In this document: positions 1 to 8,699 of the stretch, piece by piece
Position numbering within the stretch: position 1 is the stretch's first letter
Layout: each line of letters opens with the position of its first letter
Assembly (NCBI GenBank): GCA_023429135.1
Contig: JAEYWD010000107.1
Location: forward strand, 1 to 64,000
Direction of reading: 5' to 3'
Source of the DNA: Bacteroidota bacterium
GTDB lineage: Bacteria; Bacteroidota; Bacteroidia; Bacteroidales; JAAUTT01
Length of the DNA: 64,000 bases
The notes under the pieces: generated by a model
What the model was told of the DNA's origin: nothing
The model's database searches: none
The model's input: the letters and a program-made list of their open reading frames with translations, nothing else
Translations under genes and position numbers: made by a program

Positions 1-61
1 TTCAGAAGTTATCTTAGATGTCTGGAAAAACCATTTTTTAAAACCTCTAATTATTTTTTCT

Positions 62-334
62 ATGAACAAACAAGAATTAATTGATGCAATTGCCGCAGAA
101 AGCGGTCTGTCCAAAAAAGATTCCAAGGAAGCCCTTGATGCAATTGTAAAAACAGTTGGTGTTACTCTGAAAAAAGGAGAAAACATTTCATTAGTTGGAT
201 TCGGTTCTTTCTCAGTTATTCAGAAAGCTGCCCGTACCGGAAAAAACCCACAAACTGGTAAGCCAATTCAAATTGCAGCAAAGAAAGCTGTTAAGTTCAA
301 ACCTGGTAAGGAACTTGCCGACAGCGTGAACTAA
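62..334 (+). CDS. HU family DNA-binding protein
   Basis: A 90-residue nucleoid protein that binds and bends DNA as a dimer. The N-terminal helices (MNKQELIDAIA) are followed by the glycine-rich turn VGFGSFSV and the DNA-binding arm motif RTGKNPQTG, which are the HU hallmarks, and the length is the usual one for the family. A second HU gene (32686-32958) in this window is about 60 percent identical by eye. The gene is monocistronic here, with a hairpin right after the stop. HU versus IHF subunit cannot be separated on this sequence alone, but the arm looks HU-like. Confidence 0.95.
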   Translation: MNKQELIDAIAAESGLSKKDSKEALDAIVKTVGVTLKKGENISLVGFGSFSVIQKAARTGKNPQTGKPIQIAAKKAVKFKPGKELADSVN

Positions 335-348
335 TTTGAAATCCGATA

Positions 349-393
349 ATTGTCATTTCCGGAATTAACCCTCTGGTTAGCCGGAATGACAAT
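349..393. repeat. Inverted repeat after the HU gene
   Basis: Arms ATTGTCATTtCCGG and CCGGAATGACAAT pair almost perfectly, with a nested AACC/GGTT pair in the loop. It begins 15 bases after the HU stop. There is no clear T-run, so it may be an mRNA-stabilising or processing hairpin, a weak terminator, or a dispersed palindromic element. Confidence 0.6.
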
Positions 394-431
394 TGAGAGG
401 CTCCTCAACAACTAACCATCCAATGTCACCG

Positions 432-878
432 TTATAATCTCTTTGTCATACAAACACTTGTTTCCACACCAATATACTGCCCGTAATTAGGAATTATTAT
501 ATAATTGCTCTTTTCGTACAACCTTATAGCTTCAGGCTGACGAATGCCGGTCTCCAGAATAGTATTTGCATAACCCGTTTCTTTCGCCCATTTTTCTAGT
601 TCTTTAAGAATTTCGGCAGCAATGCCACGTCCACGCATGTGAGGTAGAACAAACATTCGCTTTACTTCAGCAGTATCACTGTTAAATGGTTTAATAGCCC
701 CACAACCAACAGCAACATTATCGTAATAAGCCACCACCACATGGTTTATATTGTCAATTTTATTAAACTGTTTGAAAAAAGCATGATCTTTTCCGTCGCG
801 AACCAATAAATCGTCGTCGAGTTGTTTTACAAGCGAAATAAAATCGGAATGCGATGAGTTTGTTCTTTCTATAAGCAT
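432..878 (-). CDS. GNAT family N-acetyltransferase
   Basis: A 148-residue single-domain acetyltransferase of the Gcn5 superfamily, expected to transfer an acetyl group from acetyl-CoA to an amine. The acetyl-CoA pyrophosphate loop is visible as RGRGIAAEIL, preceded by the beta-4 strand VKRMFVLP, and the C-terminal part EAIRLYEKSNY is the usual family ending. The substrate cannot be inferred. It is convergent with the HU gene and stands alone, so it gives no context clue. Confidence 0.9.
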   Translation of the reverse strand: MLIERTNSSHSDFISLVKQLDDDLLVRDGKDHAFFKQFNKIDNINHVVVAYYDNVAVGCGAIKPFNSDTAEVKRMFVLPHMRGRGIAAEILKELEKWAKETGYANTILETGIRQPEAIRLYEKSNYIIIPNYGQYIGVETSVCMTKRL

Positions 879-1057
879 AAAGTAATAACAAGGATTTAGG
901 TGCGGAAGTTAAGAAATTTGGAGTCCAAAGAAAATTTAGTATCCTGCTGTTTGTCGTAGCATTCGCAACGATATTTTATCTCAATAGCATTCGCTATTTT
1001 TCCATCTGAGTGCAAGATATCTGCGCTAACAAACCTTTTAATTGAATATGATTATGA

Positions 1058-1264
1058 TTATTTTAAAAAATTGAATACCAAAATCATAATTATACAAAAT
1101 ACAAGACCATAAAATGCATTATCTGATTTATTCTTCGAAAAAGATTCACCTTCTCCCCATATGGAGGAAAAACTAATGGGTAAATTATTTGAGATTAGTC
1201 TTATAAAGTTTATAAAAACAAATCTAATTACTGATCCAATTATAGCGAAAAATATTGTTGTCAT
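1058..1264 (-). CDS. Small two-helix membrane protein, unknown
   Basis: A 68-residue reading frame with an ATG start, 39 bases downstream of the hybrid kinase and on the same strand. It has two hydrophobic stretches (residues about 3-24 and 50-66) separated by a polar serine- and lysine-rich segment, so a hairpin membrane protein is plausible. I do not recognise a family. An opposite-strand frame overlaps it but looks like a shadow. The call rests on hydropathy and position only. Confidence 0.45.
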   Translation of the reverse strand: MTTIFFAIIGSVIRFVFINFIRLISNNLPISFSSIWGEGESFSKNKSDNAFYGLVFCIIMILVFNFLK

Positions 1265-1303
1265 TTCAAAGAAAATTTTTGCTATGCTTTATTCCGCCAA
1301 CTC

Positions 1304-3844
1304 CTATCCCATATCCAGATATCGCGCAATAATACTATACAAACCTGGTTTGCTTATCGGTTTCGAAATATAATCGTCGAATCCCGAATCCAGGATCTTT
1401 TTCCTTTCCTCGGCCAGCGCATAAGCGGTTTGAGCTATTACAGGCAATCCTGGATGGTTTTTTTTAAGCACTTTCATTATTTTATATCCATCTACCTCGG
1501 GAATTTTAATATCCAAAAGCACAATATCAACCTTTTCCGAAGCTTTGATCTTTTCGTAAGTTTGTGATGCATTGCGCGCCACCAGCAGATTTACTCCTGT
1601 GGGTTGTAATATTTCCTGAATGAAAAGAATATTCACCTCTTCATCTTCTACCAGAAGTATGGTCCTGTTATGCCATGCCGGATTATTGATCTCAATGAGC
1701 GAGGTTTCTTCTTTAACCGGAATAACGGAATTGTGTGTTACAAAAGGAAGTGTAAAATAAAAAGTTGTTCCTTTACCAGGCATGGAGCTAAGCCAAATCT
1801 TCCCACCCATTAACTCAACCAATGCTTTGGATATTGCCAAACCTAAACCCGTACCTCCGTAGTCGCGCGTTGTTGAACCATCAGCTTGCCTGAATCGTTC
1901 AAAAATAACCGACTGTAACTGTGGCTCTATTCCAATACCAGAGTCTTCAACCGTAAAAAGCAGATGAGTATCTTCAAGCGATACTCCGTACCAGATATAT
2001 CCATTGGGAGTAAATTTGAGCGCATTTCCTATCAAATTTACAAGTATTTGTCGGAGTCGGATTTCATCCAAAAACACAAGGCATTGCGTCGGCAAAAGGT
2101 CAACATAATAATCCAACCGGATATTATTGTTTTTTGCTTTTGCCCCATGAATTACCGATAAATGCTTAAATACATCGCCTATATTCAGAAGCGTGGATGT
2201 ATCAATTGTGATCTGGTTCGACTCGATTTTTGAAATATCGATGATATCATTAATGAGTGACAAAAGCTGAATACCACTACTGTTAATAATCTCAATGTAT
2301 TCCAGCTTTTTTTGCTCTGTAAGCGTGGCCTTGATAAGCAAATCGGAAAAGCCAAGAATGGCATTCATCGGCGTGCGTATCTCATGGCTCATGTTGGAAA
2401 GAAATGCCGATTTTAGCCTGTCGCTCTCCTCTGCTTTTTCTTTTGCTATTTTGAGTTGTTTATTTAACAAAGCAAATTCGAAGTTTGTCTTTTCTATTTC
2501 AGTGTTCTTTTGAATTAACAACTTCTCAATCTTTTTCCGTTTGGTTACGTCGAAACCCATCACCAATACAGCATGCGATCCATAGAACTTAAAAGGAAGA
2601 GATATAATTTCGGCCCAAAGCTCCGACCCGTCTCTACGGTAAAGCTTAAGTTCAAGCGATTCGTTTATATCGATATCTGATGCTCTTTCCAGTCTTTTCT
2701 CGGCTATTTTCTTAAATTCGGGAGCAACAAAACTGTAAACATATTTTCCCGCAATTTCGTCGAGCGAATTAAATCCAAGGACACGAATCCCGGCTGGATT
2801 TACGTAAATAAACCTTTCGGAGCGAATAATAAAAATCCCGGCTGGAGATGACTCTATCAGGCTGCGGTACTTTTCTTCGCTTTCCTTTAAAGCTTCTTCG
2901 GCAACACGTCGACCGGTAATGTTTCTGATATTGGCCAGAATAGCTTTCTCATTACCATATTCTATTGGCGAAAGCATTACTTCCACAAAAAACTCTTGCT
3001 GACTGTCGAATCGTTTTGCCTTGGTTTCGTATTGGTACTTCAGATTTTCGGATATGCTGTTTTCTCGAAACAATTCCTCCCGGTTTTCAATGGCAAATTC
3101 CTCAGCTTTAATATCGTAAACCGAAGTACGCTTCACTCCATACATTTCAAGAAGAGAATTATTTATTTCCAACACCTTACCATCTGTTGTATAAATCAAT
3201 ATCGCATCCTGAATATTATTGAATAGCTTTTCGAATTTCTCTTTATCCCGATTTGCCTGCCTGATAAGTTTAAGAAGAGCGTCGTGTATCTGGCCCGAGG
3301 CAACCACAACAATTCCTATAAAGAACAGAAAAGTGGCTGAATGATCAATCCATGTGTAGGAAGAATGGATGTATTTTTCTAAATCAAAACTGTAGGTTAA
3401 ATAGTTGAATTGGTATAATACTCCAACAGTAGCAATAGTGAACAGATTCATTACCATCAAAATCCATCCGACTTTTTTCCCGAAAAATAATGTGCTTATT
3501 AAAGTTATTGAACTTAAAATAATAATTCCAGTACCAAAAAAGCTATAATCGAGTAATACCATTATTGCTGCTGAATATCCAAGAATAATCAAATAAGCAC
3601 TTTTAAAATTATAGCTTAATCTTCTCTTTAAAAAATAAATAATAGGAATTGAAATTAAACCAACCGTGTCAAGTATCATGGATGGCTTCCACCCTGAGCT
3701 GTAAAAAATAAGAAGACTTGTAGCAAGTAAAGGGAAAGCACCTATTGTCATGTATAACAATAGTTTATCCAAAACATTCATCTTTATGAAAGTGAATTCG
3801 GAAAACTTAAGGTTAGGCCAGTGCATTGCAATTTTAAACTTCAA
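1304..3844 (-). CDS. Hybrid sensor histidine kinase with response-regulator domain
   Basis: An 846-residue membrane sensor kinase. Five or six hydrophobic segments occupy residues about 28-185. Two PAS domains follow (about 203-312 and 323-435), then a coiled linker, then HisKA with the phospho-accepting His487 in SNMSHEIRTP. The ATPase domain shows the N box (NALKFTP), DSGIGI and GGTGLGLAIS. A C-terminal receiver domain has the phospho-acceptor Asp778 in VLLDIKIPEVDG. Such hybrids usually pass phosphate to a separate Hpt or regulator protein, none of which is encoded nearby. The signal is unknown; the membrane block matches no sensor family I can name. Confidence 0.93.
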   Translation of the reverse strand: MKFKIAMHWPNLKFSEFTFIKMNVLDKLLLYMTIGAFPLLATSLLIFYSSGWKPSMILDTVGLISIPIIYFLKRRLSYNFKSAYLIILGYSAAIMVLLDYSFFGTGIIILSSITLISTLFFGKKVGWILMVMNLFTIATVGVLYQFNYLTYSFDLEKYIHSSYTWIDHSATFLFFIGIVVVASGQIHDALLKLIRQANRDKEKFEKLFNNIQDAILIYTTDGKVLEINNSLLEMYGVKRTSVYDIKAEEFAIENREELFRENSISENLKYQYETKAKRFDSQQEFFVEVMLSPIEYGNEKAILANIRNITGRRVAEEALKESEEKYRSLIESSPAGIFIIRSERFIYVNPAGIRVLGFNSLDEIAGKYVYSFVAPEFKKIAEKRLERASDIDINESLELKLYRRDGSELWAEIISLPFKFYGSHAVLVMGFDVTKRKKIEKLLIQKNTEIEKTNFEFALLNKQLKIAKEKAEESDRLKSAFLSNMSHEIRTPMNAILGFSDLLIKATLTEQKKLEYIEIINSSGIQLLSLINDIIDISKIESNQITIDTSTLLNIGDVFKHLSVIHGAKAKNNNIRLDYYVDLLPTQCLVFLDEIRLRQILVNLIGNALKFTPNGYIWYGVSLEDTHLLFTVEDSGIGIEPQLQSVIFERFRQADGSTTRDYGGTGLGLAISKALVELMGGKIWLSSMPGKGTTFYFTLPFVTHNSVIPVKEETSLIEINNPAWHNRTILLVEDEEVNILFIQEILQPTGVNLLVARNASQTYEKIKASEKVDIVLLDIKIPEVDGYKIMKVLKKNHPGLPVIAQTAYALAEERKKILDSGFDDYISKPISKPGLYSIIARYLDMG

Positions 3845-4237
3845 AAGTTTGGCAAATTAATTAATATTTTCATTCAATTTCCTTCACATCATCCTGATTT
3901 AAAACTCATTCATGTATTCTCCCGCAGAATCTCCTTACTTTGACGAACTTGAAAACGATGAAATAATTCCAAATTTCAAAATCGGAATATATCTATTGCC
4001 TGCTCTATAGGCAGGTAAGAGGAATATCGCACAAACTAAACCCTGCCACTTCTTCATTTACCTAAAATTTAGTTATTCCTTATACGAATTCTGGTCAGAA
4101 TGTTACAACGCTTTACTTGCGATTATTATAAGACAAATAATCATCCCCAGTAACCAAAAAATCTTTAATCAATTTCCAATTTCTTTCTATCTTCGCAGCT
4201 TAAGCAGTTTAGTACAAAACAATAAAAAGCAGTTACA
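3845..4237. other. Intergenic gap between divergent kinase and aspS
   Basis: 393 bases without a supported gene. It holds a short hairpin (TGCCT/AGGCA near 3998-4015) and, near its right end, the aspS promoter candidate. The rest is AT-rich and I see no further structure. Confidence 0.6.
4188..4195 (+). promoter_or_regulatory. Candidate aspS promoter, -7 box TATCTTCG
   Basis: TATCTTCG differs by one base from the Bacteroidota -7 consensus TAnnTTTG and lies 42 bases before the aspS ATG. No convincing -33 TTTG element is seen. Confidence 0.45.
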
Positions 4238-5992
4238 ATGTTCAGAACACATACTTGCGGAGAATTATCCATAAAAAATAAAGGACAGGTAGTTACACTT
4301 GCGGGCTGGATGCAACGCTCGCGCGATCTGGGAGGAATGACTTTTATCGACCTTCGCGACCGTTACGGAATTACCCAGATGGTTTTTAATATGGATAGCA
4401 ACAAGGCTTTGTGTGAAGAAGCGCGCAAACTGGGCCGCGAATTTGTGATTCAGGCTACAGGAACCGTAACAGAACGCAGTAATAAGAATCTCAAACTCGC
4501 TACCGGTGAAATTGAAATTGTTGTAGATAAACTGGTTATATTAAACAAAGCCGTTACACCTCCATTTACAATTGAAGACGAGACCGATGGTGGCGACGAA
4601 CTGAGAATGCGTTATCGTTATCTCGACCTTCGCCGTAACCCTGTTCGTCAAAACATGGTGCTGCGTCATAAAATGGCTCAGGAAACACGTAAATATCTGG
4701 ACAGTCTTAATTTTCTCGAAGTTGAAACTCCTGTGCTTATTAAATCGACTCCAGAAGGTGCCCGCGACTTTGTGGTTCCTTCGCGTTTAAACCAGGGTCA
4801 GTTTTACGCCTTGCCTCAATCGCCGCAACAGTTGAAACAATTGCTTATGGTGGCCGGTTTCGACCGCTATTTCCAGATTGTAAAATGTTTCCGCGACGAA
4901 GACCTACGTGCCGACCGCCAGCCTGAGTTTACCCAAATAGACTGCGAAATGGCTTTTGTAGAACAGGAAGATATTCTCAATACATTCGAGGGGTTGGTAA
5001 AACATCTTTTCAAAACCGTTAAGGGTGTTGAATTTGATAAACCGTTCTTAAGGATGCCTTTTGATGAAGCTATGAACAGCTATGGCAACGACAAACCCGA
5101 CCTCCGTTTTGGCATGAAAATTCATGAACTTACCGTTAAGGTGCAGGGAAAAGGCTTCAGCATTTTCGATCAGGCGGAATATGTTGGCGGTATTAACGCC
5201 GAAGGCTGTAGCGAATATACCCGCAAGCAACTCGACGAACTTACCGAATGGGTAAAACGTCCTCAAATTGGAGCAACAGGCTTGATTTATGTAAAAATCA
5301 ACAACGACGGTACTATTAAATCGTCGGTTGATAAGTTTTTCACGCCCGAAGATCTCAAAACTCTTGCAGATGTTTTTGGCGCTAAAACCGGCGACCTGCT
5401 TCTGGTAATGGCCGGAAAGAAAAAGAAAACACTTTCGCAGTTGAGTGAACTTCGTTTGGAAATGGGTTCTAAACTTGGCTTACGCGATAAAAATAAATTT
5501 GCACCCCTGTGGGTAGTCGATTTCCCATTGTTCGAGTGGGATGAAGAAACGCAGCGCTTTTATGCCATGCACCATCCTTTCACTTCGCCAAAACCCGAGG
5601 ATGTTCCGTTCTTCGAATCGGATCCGGGGCGCGTAAGAGCAAATGCTTACGACTGTGTTATAAATGGCGTTGAATTAGGTGGTGGTTCCATCCGTATTTT
5701 CGATCAGCAATTGCAACAAATTATGTTCCGCATATTAGGCTTTACGCAGGAACAAGCCGAATATCAGTTCGGATTCCTTATGAACGCATTTACTTACGGA
5801 GCTCCGCCTCATGGTGGAATCGCCTTTGGTTTCGATAGGTTAACCTCTATGTTTGCAGGGCTAGACAGTATCCGCGACGTTATTGCTTTTCCTAAAAACA
5901 ATTCAGGCCGCGATGTAATGATGGATACACCTTCCATGATTTCGAATGAGCAGTTAAACGAATTAAGTATCAGGGTTGATAAGAAAGAATAA
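4238..5992 (+). CDS. aspS: Aspartate-tRNA ligase
   Basis: A class II aminoacyl-tRNA synthetase that charges tRNA-Asp with aspartate in the cytoplasm. The 584 residues match the bacterial type: an N-terminal OB fold binding the anticodon (MFRTHTCGELSIK onward), the catalytic core with motif 2 FRDEDLRADRQPE (about residues 218-230), an inserted GAD-like domain, and motif 3 FGFDRL near residue 530. No tRNA-Asn amidotransferase genes are in view, so discriminating versus non-discriminating charging cannot be judged. It stands upstream of a LysE-type exporter, 74 bases away. Confidence 0.98.
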   Translation: MFRTHTCGELSIKNKGQVVTLAGWMQRSRDLGGMTFIDLRDRYGITQMVFNMDSNKALCEEARKLGREFVIQATGTVTERSNKNLKLATGEIEIVVDKLVILNKAVTPPFTIEDETDGGDELRMRYRYLDLRRNPVRQNMVLRHKMAQETRKYLDSLNFLEVETPVLIKSTPEGARDFVVPSRLNQGQFYALPQSPQQLKQLLMVAGFDRYFQIVKCFRDEDLRADRQPEFTQIDCEMAFVEQEDILNTFEGLVKHLFKTVKGVEFDKPFLRMPFDEAMNSYGNDKPDLRFGMKIHELTVKVQGKGFSIFDQAEYVGGINAEGCSEYTRKQLDELTEWVKRPQIGATGLIYVKINNDGTIKSSVDKFFTPEDLKTLADVFGAKTGDLLLVMAGKKKKTLSQLSELRLEMGSKLGLRDKNKFAPLWVVDFPLFEWDEETQRFYAMHHPFTSPKPEDVPFFESDPGRVRANAYDCVINGVELGGGSIRIFDQQLQQIMFRILGFTQEQAEYQFGFLMNAFTYGAPPHGGIAFGFDRLTSMFAGLDSIRDVIAFPKNNSGRDVMMDTPSMISNEQLNELSIRVDKKE

Positions 5993-6066
5993 TCAATTGT
6001 TCAATGGCCTAACTTTTGAAGGTTGGCAACAAGCCTTCTCAATTCAAACCTGTTGAATATTAAAGA

Positions 6067-6696
6067 ATGGGAATACTATTTTTGAAAGGAATCGGAATGG
6101 GCTTACTTGTTTCGGCTCCTCTGGGTCCGGTTGGTGTTATGTGCATTCAGAGGACCATAAACCGGGGAATCAAATCAGGACTGGCTTCAGGATTAGGAGC
6201 GGCTGCTGCCGATCTTTTCTATGCGCTCATTGCCGGATTTGGTCTTTCTATTATCATCGACTTTATTGAAGCCCGTCATACAACATTGCAAATTATCGGG
6301 TCGGTTCTTGTGGTAGCTGTTGCTTTTAAAATATTTTATTCCAATCCGGCTGCTCAGTTAAGAAATCAACGTAACAAAAAAGGAAAATACCTGGAAGATT
6401 TTATCTCCATTTTTGTAGTTACAGTATCCAATCCTGCTGTTTTTGTAGCATTTGTAGCTATGTTTTCGGGCTTTAAAGTTCTGGATTCGGCAACAGGACA
6501 TACAGGTACCATTGTTGCAATAATTGGTATTTTTACAGGTTCAATGCTCTGGTGGTATATCCTGAGTGCAGGAATCAATCATTTCAGAACGAAAATAAGG
6601 CTTAGAAACTTATGGTGGATGAATAAAATTATGGGTGTAATTGTATTTGTCTGTGGCATTGTGGCTTTGATCGATGCGATGCTCCGATTTTTCTAA
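6067..6696 (+). CDS. LysE family amino-acid exporter
   Basis: A 209-residue membrane protein with six predicted hydrophobic helices. The N-terminal signature SAPLGPVGVMCIQRTINRG, followed by a glycine/alanine-rich second helix, is typical of the LysE/RhtB translocators that export amino acids or related small molecules by proton antiport. The polar loop RNQRNKKGKYLEDF between helices 3 and 4 is cytoplasmic in the family. It may be read through from aspS. The substrate is unknown. Confidence 0.9.
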   Translation: MGILFLKGIGMGLLVSAPLGPVGVMCIQRTINRGIKSGLASGLGAAAADLFYALIAGFGLSIIIDFIEARHTTLQIIGSVLVVAVAFKIFYSNPAAQLRNQRNKKGKYLEDFISIFVVTVSNPAVFVAFVAMFSGFKVLDSATGHTGTIVAIIGIFTGSMLWWYILSAGINHFRTKIRLRNLWWMNKIMGVIVFVCGIVALIDAMLRFF

Positions 6697-6757
6697 ACAA
6701 AATGTTAATTTTTAGTTAACCCGCCCTCATTAAGGTATCTAAACAGAAATATTACTT

Positions 6758-6765
6758 TATATTTG
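6758..6765 (+). promoter_or_regulatory. -7 box TATATTTG before the acyltransferase fusion
   Basis: An exact TAnnTTTG match 99 bases before the start codon. No -33 TTTG is seen at the usual spacing, so this is a candidate only. Confidence 0.4.
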
Positions 6766-6864
6766 ACGAACTCTTATTAGGGATGAATACATTCTTATTA
6801 TTGAAGTATAAGCATTTGACCCGAAAAACCAATTAGCATTATTACCTAATTACGACCTTGATCT

Positions 6865-8679
6865 ATGAAACTGATCGATACTGAAGACATAATGAAAGCA
6901 GCGCGTCTTAACCGCGTAGTAGGAATGGGTGCTGCAAAGTTGCTGATGTCTGTACTAAAACTTAATACAATCAATAAGCTATATGCCAAATTCTCGGATA
7001 AAACAGGGTATGAATTTGTTGAAGCCCTTGCCGGAGAACTGGAAATTAAATATGAAATTAACCCGGAAGAACTCGACCGTATCCCTAAAAAGGATCCGTT
7101 TATTATAGTGGCCAATCACCCGTATGGAGGGCTGGAAGGTTTAATACTGCTGCATGCTCTTTATAAGATACGCCCCGACATAAAAATTATGGGGAATTAC
7201 ATATTGAAAGGGGTTAAGCAGATCCAGGAGTTTGTTTTTCCAATGTCGATTGAAGAAGAAAACGGGAAATCGAAATCGAGCCTTACCGGAACAAAACATG
7301 CGCTTAATCACCTGAATAATGGTGGATGCCTGGTTATCTTTCCTGCCGGAGAGGTCTCATCGTTTTATCAGGATACAAACGGAATAATGGACCGTCAATG
7401 GCCCGACGGAATTATACGACTAATTAAAAAACAGCAGGTACCCATTGTTCCCATCTATTTCCATGGAACAAACAGCCGGTTTTTTCATTTCCTGGGATTA
7501 ATACATCCAACATTGCGCAATGCTAAAATCCCCTCGGAACTGCTCAATAAGAAAAATAAAACCATCCATGTGCGAATTGGGAATGCTATTTCTTTGAAAG
7601 ACCAGAACGAAGTTGCCGACATTTCAAGGTTTGGCCGCTTTTTACGGGCCAAAACTTATGCCTTGGGAACTGCCATAGAGGTCAAAAAATTCTTCCAGTA
7701 TGCCATTAATACACCCGTTAAGGTTGAAGATATTATTGATGCCATTCCGAAGGAGAAAATTGTGGAGGAAATAAGGAATATTGAGGAAAATGCGCTGCTC
7801 TTCCAGTTCCAGGATTTTAAAGTGTACTGTGCTGCCTCGTCCGAAATTCCTAATATTATGATGGAGCTTGGCCGCTTGCGCGAAATTACCTTCCGCGAAG
7901 TTGGCGAGGGCACCAATCTGAAAGTTGACCTGGACGAATACGATATTTACTATAATCAGCTCTTTATTTGGGATACCATTGAAGAATGCATTGTTGGTGC
8001 CTACCGAATAGGGAAAGGTAAGAATATCATGGAGCAATACGGCGTTAAGGGATTTTACATTCAATCGCTCTTTAAGCTTGAACCTCAGTTTAACCAGGTA
8101 CTGAAACAAGCCATAGAATTGGGTCGCTCATTTATTGTGAAAGAATACCAGAGAAAACCTTTGTCATTATTCCTGCTTTGGAAGGGAATTCTCTATTTTC
8201 TTATTAAAAATCCCGAATACAGGTATCTTGTTGGTCCGGTAAGCATCTCGAATAATTTCTCGCAATTCTCAAAATCGTTGATAATAGAGTTTATTCAAAC
8301 ACACCATTTCAATCATAAGCTGGCGAAATATATTAGTCCGCGCAAGCCCTTTGTCCCCGATTTTGGCAATGTGGACAAGGACATTCTTTTTGAAACAGCA
8401 AAAGATCTGAATAAGCTCGACAAGATTGTGAAAGATGCCGAAATTGCCGATTACCGCATGCCGGTTCTGCTTAAAAAATATATTCAACTAGGTGGGAAAA
8501 TTGCCTGTTTCAATATCGATCCAAAATTTAACGATTCACTCGACGGTTTGATGGTGCTGGATCTGTACGATGTTCCCATGGAAGTTGTAACCACCCTTTC
8601 GAAAGAAGTGAACGACGACTCTATTCTTGAGAGATTCAATTACAATGAACAATATATGGGGTTTGGGGCTAAAAAGTAA
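6865..8679 (+). CDS. Fused PlsC-like/GNAT-like acyltransferase (OlsF-type amino-acid lipid synthase)
   Basis: A 604-residue cytoplasmic-face protein with two acyltransferase domains. The N-terminal part has the lysophospholipid acyltransferase motifs ANHPYGGLEG (His85) and FPAGEVSSF (about 159-167). The C-terminal part from about residue 330 (GRLREITFREVGEGTNL, then CIVGAYRIGKG) is like OlsB, the N-acyltransferase that makes the lyso form of ornithine lipid. This order matches OlsF, a bifunctional ornithine lipid synthase described in Flavobacterium and Serratia. Bacteroides carries separate proteins for glycine lipids. The reaction is inferred: 3-hydroxyacylation of an amino acid (ornithine or glycine) followed by O-acylation. 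It stands alone, and the amino acid cannot be told from sequence. Confidence 0.85.
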   Translation: MKLIDTEDIMKAARLNRVVGMGAAKLLMSVLKLNTINKLYAKFSDKTGYEFVEALAGELEIKYEINPEELDRIPKKDPFIIVANHPYGGLEGLILLHALYKIRPDIKIMGNYILKGVKQIQEFVFPMSIEEENGKSKSSLTGTKHALNHLNNGGCLVIFPAGEVSSFYQDTNGIMDRQWPDGIIRLIKKQQVPIVPIYFHGTNSRFFHFLGLIHPTLRNAKIPSELLNKKNKTIHVRIGNAISLKDQNEVADISRFGRFLRAKTYALGTAIEVKKFFQYAINTPVKVEDIIDAIPKEKIVEEIRNIEENALLFQFQDFKVYCAASSEIPNIMMELGRLREITFREVGEGTNLKVDLDEYDIYYNQLFIWDTIEECIVGAYRIGKGKNIMEQYGVKGFYIQSLFKLEPQFNQVLKQAIELGRSFIVKEYQRKPLSLFLLWKGILYFLIKNPEYRYLVGPVSISNNFSQFSKSLIIEFIQTHHFNHKLAKYISPRKPFVPDFGNVDKDILFETAKDLNKLDKIVKDAEIADYRMPVLLKKYIQLGGKIACFNIDPKFNDSLDGLMVLDLYDVPMEVVTTLSKEVNDDSILERFNYNEQYMGFGAKK

Positions 8680-8699
8680 ATGACTTTTATCTAAGTTGT

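Noticed and set aside
1161..1373. 70-residue frame on the plus strand
   Set aside because: It overlaps the small membrane protein and the kinase end on the other strand, with no features of its own.
3845..4237. Riboswitch upstream of aspS
   Set aside because: No T-box, specifier loop or other known leader structure could be recognised.
7642..8109. 155-residue frame on the minus strand
   Set aside because: Antisense to the fused acyltransferase.
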